Shown here one piece after another: positions 14,401-26,400 of a stretch of DNA of 64,000 nt. The position numbers and the translations under genes are program-made. Each line of letters begins with the position of its first letter. The first letter of the stretch is position 1. The stretch covers positions 29,095,501 to 29,159,500 of the forward strand of contig NC_088308.1 in NCBI RefSeq assembly GCF_910592395.1, in the 5' to 3' direction. Below the pieces are notes generated by a model. It ran no database searches, had not been told where the DNA came from, and saw nothing but the letters and a program-made list of their open reading frames with translations. The stretch comes from Lineus longissimus (taxonomy: Eukaryota > Nemertea > Pilidiophora > Heteronemertea > Lineidae).

Positions 14401-17400
14401 ACTGCTCTTCGAACCCGACATCTCAGAATAAAGAAAAATGTGTGACATGCACTCACCAGTGATGTACTTCTTGTTTTCCTTCACATCAATATAACAGAGC
14501 GAGTCAATGGTATCGTTATAGTACTGGATCGTCCAATGGTATGTTGCCCTGTTGTTAAAGAAATCACTCGTCAACGGACAGTTGGTCAAACACGTCACCA
14601 TCAGCTTACACATGCCGGACGGTCGTACCAATCTCTGGCCCAACGGGGTCTTACGGCAGGCATTTGCATCGCTGCACCTGTAATAGAAGATTGTGCATTG
14701 GGTTACGTGAAGATGGTGGCAAACCCTCCCAGTTCAATTCAAAGTTATAACTCACAACACATTCAGCTGGATACTGCCCACATCGCATATATTCGTCCAC
14801 TCATCATAGTCCGCGAGACTTGCCCTAACATATTGCATACGTAGAGAGTCAAATTATGTTCTGTTTCAATGTGGTTCAATTAAAACATTCATCAGACGCG
14901 GTCGAGTCAACGAAGCCGGGTAGACCTCCGGGAAACTACCTACTGTTTCCAGTCCCGTAACCTTTGGGTTGTTAAGCTTATGCACAAGTCTTATTGACTC
15001 GTCACTGTCCTTGGGCCCCCTTTGATAGCTCCAACTCGTCCGATTTCCAGCCTTACGTTCATATCGTCCCAACCCTTGCTGTGTGGAGACATTGTCGGCA
15101 AGAATTGCTGGATCCAAATAGGTCCAGCGTACGTCCTCAGGAGTCGCAGGTAGTGTTCAGACAGGATCCTCCCATACTAAACTGTAAGTGATATGATAAG
15201 CTCTATTATCAGAGAAGGAAATGCCAACTTACGTGATGATAATCACTGGTGGCCTTCCATCTACAACGGTAACGAGCATAGACACACGCCCAGACCGAGT
15301 ATCCTTCTTCACGATGGCTGTAATATTACAGGTCTGATTGAGAGGCATGAGATAGAAGTTCGGCGTGAAATTGCCGGTGTTGAGAGGAAGGTCAAGCCGC
15401 CCTGGCCCGTTCCCAAAGCATCCACCTTTCGTGCCACTGGACGGTTGATGGGAGACGGTTGTCTTCGTGTCCTCGTCTGTATCCGGCTCGCCAATCTTTT
15501 GCGCAAACCATAGGTAGCCATCGAATCCCTAGAAATGGTTTTAAAGAAACAACCTGAGCAACGGAGCTGCTTGGATTCAAGTAGCTTTCCCCCTCGGGAC
15601 GATGACCACTGGATTGACATGTATTTAGGAGAAACTGCAGCTTTCTACCTTTATCATTCTGTATACAACTTTATATCCTTAAAGTAAAAAAGCAATGCAA
15701 CTCTGTAACCTTAACTGTATTTAAGCAAGAGAACTCTTTAACCTTAAAAGGCTAGGCATAGACGTACATTGTAAAGTTGAACACTGGCTACCTACCGGCG
15801 GATCGTTGGGGCTTGCATCCCGGTCCACAGAATACCTCTCGGGGTTGAGTGTAAGGCTATAATTCTGCATTCGCCCTATCGTTATTTCAGACAAGCCACC
15901 TTCAATCATGCTAGCGAATATAGGACCTCGGACCATGTAGATATACGTCACAGCAGTACTGATAAAGTGTTGCTTCCTGATTGCCCATGTGCCTGTCATC
16001 TGGACAGAGAGCGTCAGGCGGTAGACACCGAGATTGGTGAAATGGGCAGGAAGCTCAATATCAACCCCATCATGGCCTCGGACCTCTGTTAGATTGATCA
16101 TAGCAGTGACGTTATTGTTATCATCTACGCGTTCCATCTCCCACCACTTAATGTTCGTCTCTGGTGTACAGTTCAATAGGATCACTTTGCCCCTTATCTT
16201 ACACCTCAAACCAACCTCACAATGCGTCCCATTCTCAAAGGGCCTCTCATCGTATATCATGATCTCCGGCCGCATACAGCCCACATGGCTCGCAGATATG
16301 CTGAACTGAAGCGACTTCTCGTTGACCCCAAGATAATTAGCTCCGATCACTTTAATCCTCTTGGGTCCTTCGCTCTTGTAAATATGAGAAACATTCAAAC
16401 CGTCTGGGTTAAGGGGACCAGCCATTTCAATACTACTATTCAGAGGGTTCCCTAACCTCGCCAGCACTTCAGGACTGTAACAGTCATTCTGGGTTCCATA
16501 CAGTTTCAGTTTACTTCTATCACCATAATCGATCGCAACGCAGGAGTTCGTGCCGACTTTTTCAAAGTTGATTCTGAACTCCTTTGGTTCATTAGGTTTG
16601 GTGGTAGCCCTTCCATCATGTATCGAGATGCCGTGACAGGTGTCTCCTATGACCACACTGGTACAGTTGGTCACCTCTCCCAATGGTTTCACGGCGGTGA
16701 TGCAGATATTGTAAGCGCCAGGCTGAAAGAAACATTAGTGAACATTGGGATGTTAGTTGGGATAACAACCGTCAACTACATTGATCAAAGAAGAGTCCAT
16801 GAACGACGCTTCATTTTAAAGTTATAGGAAAACATAAAACTCAGACCAATTCTCCTACGGTTGTTATCTGAGTCTGTTGTTATAGTGCCTTGGGTTACCA
16901 AAAGAGGGCTCAGCTTGTCCAGTAAGTTTACATAGTTGGAAGAAATGATCAGCATCAAAGCGAAGTAAACGATGTGGAACGAATAGAGATGAGATTTTAA
17001 TGAAAGTGTCATTATTTAGATCAGCTCTCATCAATAATATAATAAAATATCTACCTACCCCTGGAATCTTGTACGGTAACGGGTCACCAGGTTTGATGTT
17101 AGTGAGGGTACAAGCCCACACATAGCCATCACTCTCTGCAACAATCTCGTAGCGAGAAACAGTTTCTGGAATTGGAATTAGAAAGTGTTGACAAGGTCGT
17201 ATGCCACAATATCACCAGTGTTATACTGGATAAATAACTAAAGGCTGCAGAGCGAGTCCCAGATATGGTCCAACAGGTTATGCCAATGATGTTATTAAGA
17301 GAGCAGACCAGCATTCATCATAGTCTGTCCCCCCTTGCTCCTAACTCACCGTTCCTACCGCCTACGAATTCTGGATAAAACTTGAGGTCCCGGTTGCTTG

Positions 17401-20400
17401 GGAAATGGTTCCCGCTCTCACCAACACCTGGCTGGTCGACACCATTGAGCGGTTTCTTCGGACGATACTTGGTTTTGATGACAAGTGTTCCCAGTTTGCT
17501 TTGGACGCTTGCCTGGAAATGAGGATCGAAAGGGGATAGAAATCATGCTAACTAATCAGTAGCCAGGAAGTGCAGAGCGTGCATGTTATGCATTGGTAAG
17601 GGACATCAAGGGGTTCGAGGGTAAGAGGATTGGCGGAGTATAGTGCAACCAAGTGAGATTAGAGTTCACTGCAACACTTACTCGTCAAGAAGAAGACTTC
17701 TAGAGCAACCAGCCTCATAGTTCTCCCGGTCGTGAAAGAAAGATCCAGTTCCAGACTACAAACAAGATAACAGTCAGAGAAAAACGGCAATAAGGACATA
17801 TTGTACCTTAATCTGCCAAGAAGCCAAAGAGTAAGTATATGCTGGAATGGAACCCGATAGGAAACAGATATAGAGAAGAGAACATGAAAGGCAACCGAGC
17901 AAGGAAGTTTTGGGCATTAGGAAGCTGATTGAGACAAAGGTCCAACGAAAGGTTCAAGGCCGGTTGCTCGATAACAGAATATCTCCCAATGATCCTGTAA
18001 GCCAGTAAATGGAGTAGAACAACGTATCTTTAAAAAGGTCGAAACTTACATCTGCTGTGAAGGTATATTCAGACACCAGATTCTTAACCACCACCCTAGC
18101 CGTCCTAGGCCCGGGTGGCGCGTACGCATGTTTGTCCCACTTATACACTTTCTTCTTGTAATCAAAGTCAAAAGACTCCTGACCGTCTGCTGATCGCCCG
18201 AAGTGCATCACGTGACTGGCGTCGGTTGGTTTCTCGGTACCAGTCCAGGTAAATGTAAAGTTTACAAAGGCTGGAATGAGAAGTTGCGAAATTTAATCAG
18301 AGGCTCGAATAACATGTGGTGATGATCAACTCCTACGTCCAATTAAACCATGCACAGTGGGCGCCATTTTAGAGTCTGGGCGCCATTTCAGATATCTCAA
18401 TGACTACATCTTTGACTGGAGAATGTCTCGAGTTAGCTCAGCTCATGGTCACGAAAATATGAAGCACAGGTGCCTGCCATCCTTTATTCCAAGTAGCACC
18501 ATCATAATGTTCAATGTTTCTTTGAAATCCTGTGTGGTTGCGTTATATACTCACCAAATGGCAGACAACGTATTCATGGTGCCATGTGTGTTGCGAAATC
18601 GCAGATATCTCATAGTTTTATAAGAACGATTTCTGAACAAGGAGTCGAACTAATTGTTACTTACGGAATTCCACGGTCGCTGGTGCATCGCTGACTAGAT
18701 TGTAGTCCTTGGTGACAGGATGCTGGCAGAAGATCGTCTGGGTGAAGGTTTTCGTATGGCCATGTTTGTTGTGGATGGTCACAGAAACCGTGTAGTTCCC
18801 GGGCTTGTCGAACTTCTGTTCAGAGATCAGAGCAGGTGTCGTCGACTTGTTGACTGTGAAACAAAAGTTTAAAATACATTGGGTGACTTCTCTTGCAGTG
18901 TATCATGTGTATCATGTGTCTTATCTGCAACAAAAGCGGTTGTACAGTGGAATCCCGGTGGGCGACCACCCCGGTAACACGACCACCCTGGCACCCAGAC
19001 CACGACCACTGGATTGGGCGGTCCAAATGACCAAATTCAGCCCTCTAACCCGACCAAATGGGCTATTTACCGTGAAAAGACGAATGCGTGAAAGAGTGAA
19101 GCGTTGAACTTTGCGTCACCTCTTCCCCATAGCCACATTGTGTTTTTGCCCTTTCTCGGACCTGGCCATCTTACGCGAGCATTAGCATTAAGTCTAAGCA
19201 GAGGACAAGTGCAGGATGGTAAAATAATGAAGGTTACTTACAGCCATCTGTTACATTTTTGAGTGGGGTTGTGCCCCAGCTATAGGTGACCTTCATGCCG
19301 GATCCTTTGGCGACCTGTGCTAACATAGAGACTTTACTTCCTACAGCAATATTCGGGGGTCTGAGGAAGAACTTGGGGTTGAGAATCTCCTCGATGACTT
19401 CAACGGTACAGGTGAGGGGGATGACCTCGACAAGATTAGTGAAGACAGCCTTGACCGAGAAGGTACCGGGTTGATTGTAGTTGTGAGAAATGGGCGTAGA
19501 CAACTGGAATTGTCCCTTTCCCTTCGTGCTTCTATCACCGAAGTCGATGGTGTATGTTGTGTCTGGAGGTACTGATCCATCGCTCGACCTGAACGTGATG
19601 CCGACTGCTCCAGGTTTCTGAGGACCCAAGTTATCGCATGAGAGGTGCGACTTCTTGAAGGCGCTGATGGTGAAGTTATACAAGAACGATCCATCTCCAT
19701 TCCCTATTTCTCCTTGCGCGTGGAATTCACCGACTTTAGTGTAGGTATGGTTGAAGACCTCATGATAGTTTGTAGGCCAGGCCTTTAATGGAGGCATTCG
19801 CTTTTCATCCGGAGGGGTGCTGTCTCCGTAGTCAATCTTGACGAAAGCGCTTGAACCACTCTCCATACCCCCAGTGAACACCACACAGCTTGGCACCATG
19901 ATGTAGTATGCTAGGAGGTCGGGTGGACTGGGAACTTCTTTACACAAGTCAGTCACGTTAAAGTCGGGATTGTTGATTGGTGAATCAATAGTAAAGTTGG
20001 TACTATCGGTGATCTTGCCAAGCTTGTTGGCGACAGTGCAGGTCAGCTCGTAGCCTTGTGCTACCACACCTTTGATCTCCGCCGAGTCACATTTAGGCTT
20101 GTTATCACAAGCAGACATGTCAATGCTTGTGCCCGCTTTAAACGGTGGTACGGAGGTACATTTATATTTCAAGCCATACCCATTCTTGACATTAGTTCCA
20201 AGCTGGACCTTTACTGGTTGACCTTTCTGGGCACCGGTTGTTTTAAACTTGAGCCCAGTTATGGTTTCTTGAACTTCAATGGGCATTGCCTGAACGGGTG
20301 GGTCTGGTAGTAGTCCGTTCTTGCAATCTACCTTCACATTATACTTTCCCGGGGTCGTGTATTCATGCGTTACATGACCTGTCGCTTTCGGTAACATCGT

Positions 20401-23400
20401 GTCATTAACGTGTGTGATAGACCCGTCGCCATAGTCAATACTACAGTCGTAGCCAGAACCTTTGCTGATGGTGATATTGATAGTGGAATTATCGCCAGCC
20501 ACAGCGGTCGGATTGACTACTTTGATGGTCCCGATTTTCTCCTTGACCTCTAGCGTCGTACAATTCGTCTTCCCCGAGATGGCGTTCTTCGCCTCGACGC
20601 AGACATTGTACTTCCCGATTCCAAACGTGTGCTTCGTAATAGGAGTGCCGTTGACCATGTGTACAGAAGACTTGTCCCCGAAATTCCACAGATACTGGTT
20701 GTTATTCGTTACTGAAAAGAAAAGACACGAAGGCGGTGTAACAAGATGTAGAGGAACAACGACTACTGTCGTGATCTTTCATAGTTTATCTCAGAGGGCA
20801 AACCCATATCTGTCAAACAGTTCATGGCAAATCCTCTGTGAATGAGACATCTATGGGCAGACGTTTTTTACAGCGGAAATCAACATGGATACTGTGATCG
20901 AATGATAAATGAATAATGGCCATCTTTACATAACGCTTTCCACTAGTTTGGGTCTGTACCAAAGCATTTCACAACAACTGTCTCGATCTATATGTCTCGA
21001 CAGTGACACTTTGGGTATTTGTGGCAGCCGTTACTTCAGGGCACACCTGACTTCATCCTCCACTAGACCGGGATTTGAAGCTCTTGGATTGAGAGGGGCC
21101 ACCCTGACCAGTACGCCACTGCACTCAACCGCGAATGAGTATCATTGGACTCGCTAGTGCCACGTTAACTTGGAGATTCCAACCGAGAGACGAGTTGGCA
21201 GCAATGAACCCGAAGTATTTGACTGCATGGATGTTGTTGTCGCTTGCCGGGCCGGGCGTTGGCATTGCTCTTCTTCTTTTCACTTGTTCGTACTACTCCC
21301 AAAACAATCATCTATGTTCATTTTCAACATGACGGCCAATATACATGATCTGTAACACGACATCTAACATGTGCATCACAAACCGCAGTTGATTGTAAGG
21401 TCTTCAAGCTAATTAAACACAAGACCAAAGCAGAACTGCGTAAAATAATACACTCCACAACATTGATGACTAGCACAGAATGCGGAGTCTGTAATCAAGG
21501 ATAGATATCGAACATATCCTTCCTGTAACCCATGAAATTGTTAAATGTGAATAATCTCAGTGTTATGAATTTCATCTACTACTGCTGACCACATGCATAA
21601 CACTGCATTATTCCATTAACTGCAAAAACATACTTTAAAATGATAAACAATGCTTTGTGTATCGAATGGTGTTAGAAGTGGTTAAGGCTGTATCACTGGC
21701 CATAAACAAAAGCCAACTTTCTGTTTGGTAATACCAGGCGATGATATTCGAAATGCCAATTCTACGTTTGTTTCAAATTCAATATTCGATCATATTGATG
21801 ACGCATTATCAACACTTTCATGGGTATGGTTAACATGATTACGGATTCATACCGACTCCATTATCATGTTTTTATCATATACCATCGTAAAGGCTTTTAA
21901 GGCTGTAATAGATAGTCATTGAAAGATGTTATTATTACACCAGGTACATGATAAAGAAGAACAATACTTGTTTCTTGGAACTAGACTGGGAAGAATGGCA
22001 GATTGGGTTTCCTGGCTATGCCGGCTCAGGTGGGAATCAACCGCAGTGCCAATCAAAACCAATTTACCCAACAGAAACCATACATGAATTGTTCTTTGCT
22101 CGTCCGGAAATTCACGACGCACACAAGTCAGCAACCAGATGTCATATATCTGTCGTGCCGCCAGGACTGAGGGTCGATCACCTTCAATGAAAACACTTCC
22201 CTTTAATTGCAATAACTGATCGATGATACTTAAATCCATTGTGGAAACATTGCCGAATCATTGTCTAATGAAAAGAGTCATTTTCTTTGACTTTCAACAC
22301 CGACCCTCAATCCTTGGTGTCTACAAATGTTTTCTCACCATTTGTTACTTTCGCTATATACCATGAGAAAAACGAAATATATCATCAGTATGAACAACAA
22401 GTGCTAAGATCTACAGAACGATCAATCTGAAAACGATGAGTAATTCAAATAGTTTGATAAGGTATACAATATACTCACTACAAGTGTGCAGTGCTACGAG
22501 TTGGGGAAGGTAAGTCCGAGCAGTCGGTTTTGACCAGTGGCAATATCACCAGTGACGGGAAAGCTTTCTTCACGGCCGACTGTCTCCACCTAACATGAAG
22601 TTGCCAAAGATGGACTTAAGTTCCTTCCGCCACATTGGGGAGTAACCTACCAGCAGAGTTGTCTTAAAGCCCTAAGGAACGTACCAAAGGAATGGTAAAG
22701 ATGTGCTGACTCAAGTGTACTAGGAAAGGGAACTAAGCGAATGGAATGTTGAGACTAACAAGCACGAAATGCTCTGACTTACCTGCGTGTTTTCCAACCT
22801 TTAAAGTCAGTGGTTTCCCAGCTTCGTTAACAGGTGGCACGTCCAACGGAGCTTCCTTAATCCCTTCTAGTACCGTGATCTGGGTACTTTTCGGCGGGAC
22901 GACGACCGCCTTGGCCGGGAACGCTGTGGTAGTCACACCGATCCCGACATCGAACACACCCAACTTCGTATAATGATGAAAAAACTTGACCGTGCTTGGT
23001 GTGCTCAGGATGGCGCGCAGAAGGATCTGTTGGTTGACTTCTTTCTTGAGCGACAATTGCGTTATAGAGTTTCCTACAGCGACTGCCGCATATGCCTTGG
23101 AGTAGTCAGATGTCCCTGTCCACGGTTTCTTGGTTGCGATGACGCCCTTACCGCTGGCAGAGGCATAGCCGAGGACCATTCCCCTGGTAACTCTTAGGTT
23201 GGCAACTGTCACTTTCCTTTCATCGATGTAGTTGTATCCGACCTTCTGGGTAGCAGCCTTTACAGACTTGGTGTACTTCACCTTATAGTCGAAAGAGGGC
23301 GTTTGTGATCTTGGAGAAGCTGGGCAGGTGGTTGGTTTCTTTGCCGTACACATACCTCGGGATGAACAGAAGGACTGCGTCGATTTCGAGCAGGAGATTT

Positions 23401-26400
23401 CACAGCTTTTTGCACACTTGTAAGTATCGTAACAAAACACGTCACCAACTTTGCACGCAGGTTCCAGAACCTGAAATGATTAAGGCGAAGTTTCACTTGT
23501 TATTGAAATGAGGGTTTAGTATGATTAGTAACTGTTGCACTTCATTAAGTGATGATTGCCAATACATCTTACCATGAGTGTAATATCCCCCTTGCTTTGC
23601 AAGTTGAACTCCCATCCAATGATGACTCCGTCTTCAACGAAATCAGACCCCGGCATCACGTATATCTTATTGGCGGCGCCACCGGTACATGTGCCATATT
23701 GGGGAATACCCGGGCCGGCCGTGGTTATAAGAGGATCTGAAAAACCAAAAACCAAAGACCCACATTACCCAGGTCCTCTTAAAGGTGATTATAAGGTCAG
23801 GTAATATTCGTTCAAACGTCTTGTATAGCGAAGTCTAGGGTTCGCTCTGCAGAGTTTATTGCTGTATTGAACTACTACAGTGTTTGGCCTTCAGCACATA
23901 CAGTGCGTGAGCAACGTTGATGTTAACTTTCTCCAACTATGACAAAGAACGGCGATGGGCCTCCGGAAAACCTACCAGCCATTGGGATGTTGTACATCTT
24001 TCCATCCTTGAAGTCGATGTTCGCCTTGATGTTAGAGCCCACGTAGACCGTAGCACTGCAGGCGAATTCCTGGTCACGTTTGGTAATGTCGTCTGATTTC
24101 TCCACTTGCTCTGGGCACTTGATCTCGAAGTCGTTTGGCTTGGACTGAGCCACCACTCCAACCGCTGCATGCAGTTTCTGTAAAGGAGTAGAGGCTATGC
24201 TGTATGAGTGAACTTCGAAAAGAAACAGACAAACGATTCTCGAACCTGTAGTTTCATGGTGACCCTTCCTGCTCGGAAGGGTCTGTTAAGAATTGTACAA
24301 TTGTCATTTTGGTGCACTGAGGAATACGATGTCTAATGCTTGATATATACCGGTCAATCATACATGATCAGGCTGGTAATGATACGAGTGGCATAGTTTA
24401 ACCAGTAGTGCTTAAGGCTAGTCCCAGTTTGGGTATACGTGTGTGACTTATTCCCTTTGCCATCTTTCTTTGTAACGTTACGTCGTTGTTCATCACCTCA
24501 ATTGCTGAAAGGTTCTCCATTTTACTGACGCTCATTTGCCATGAGGAAATAACGTTGGTGTCGAAATAAAAGTGTCATTACGAAAGGACTTACCTTGCCC
24601 TGCGGTGGTTAGGATATAAAACAGTAAAATGGAATGAAACATGCAGATAATCAAAACTGGTGTCATTGCAAGACTGACAACATTATCATATGGCAGATGG
24701 CAGAGGAACCCTGAGCAAAGTTCAAAGCAACTGTGAACTTACACAGACATGTCGTCAAATCATGTTGTTGAAAGGGACATGTCGCCACTGGCAGAACTAC
24801 TTCTCGGTATGTGCATATCAGACAACACGAGACTGCAAACTTCTCACACTAAAGGTTGGTATCGTTAAGACGTTCGCTATGACCACACAGCACATATACC
24901 AAATCTGTAGAGCGTCGCCTTGGTAGATGTATGAATAGGATTCTGCTCAAATAATCACTCACCGGGACTCCCGTACTTGTCACCTCTGCTATGACATTGT
25001 AGACGCCAGGAATGTGGAACATGGGTTTCACGTTCTTGTCACTGTCTCTATTCGTGAATCCAGTCGGAAAACATACGTCTGTGTCGCCCGCAGTATTGTC
25101 AAAGTTAAACACGAACTTCTCACCACCGCCAACGACCCCGAACTGCAGTTTGACCTCTGTTGATGTTTCTTTGATTTCGACCTTCTTTGCTGTCAGCCAG
25201 GCATCCTCCAGCTTCGCCACACCCATGGTTAAGGTGACATAGTGCGGCCCCCCGCAGTACTCTGTACCAGTCGGAGCACCTACACATTTCACGCTACATA
25301 ATTTCTTTGCTTGTGCGGGTGGCACCTTGTCACTATCAGGTGGCTTCGTCTTGCTGCAGAAGCAGAACTTGCCAGCTTGCGTTGATGCAAACTTATATCC
25401 TTCCTTGGTACATTGGGCCTTGCATGTCGCTCCGGTCATTTTTGTCTCGTCATATTCACCCGGGGAGGTTCTCCAGTAACGATCCCGCGAGTGCACCTTG
25501 TAGCAGTCTTGGGCAGATACTGAAATACATAAGTTACATTCGCCAAGTTGTTGTTAAGACAGACGAAGAGGCAAGTTATACGCCCACGTCAAGAGGCGAA
25601 GATTAGCGAGAAAACAGTAGTTGCACAATGACTACGAAACAAACCATAACTAAGCCTATGTCGAGTGATAAAGACAGTTTATGTAAGAATACGCTGGATA
25701 TTGAATCTCTTAGTATCTTCGGGAGAGCATCGTGACTGACTACCTTGCAAAAGCGTACCACCAAAATAGAGAAGGAAATTACTGATCTCACCTCCAATGG
25801 AAAAGAGTATCACCACCTGAAACGATAGGATAATGGACATAAGTCTTACATGCTTTTATGAGATGGAACAGCTTGGTACACCTAAAAACTCGTTACAACT
25901 AACAGCGTGATTCACTATCAAATCACAAAGTTGGTACTGATAAAAGTACGAAACAGTCGAGAACTCGAAAACTGAAATAGACTTCAAGTATCAGAATTCA
26001 CCAAGAAGAGTGCGGGCCGGTGTGGCGGGGATAGTAGTCCTAGGGCTGATAGTCCGTGTAACAATAGCCCGCATTGCTAAAAGTTTTGGTTAGGGTTAGC
26101 GGTACAATAGATCATGCTGCATAATTGGTCAAATACAATGCTACCGGACTATGACTCCAGGGGGACTATATCCGCTGTCACACCGGATCATACAAGTCAA
26201 TAAGATCCACAACTACAAAAGCTGATACATTTAATTTTGATTGTTTTGCCCATAAAGGCTGTATAACAATATACAAAGTCTATGAACTGCATTGCCACCA
26301 CGCCTCCGCTGAAACAGGCCTACAATGACATGTTTGGTTACCTTAGCAACAGGACGCTGGCACGATTGGTATTTAACAATGGCTATTATTGAAACTGGCA

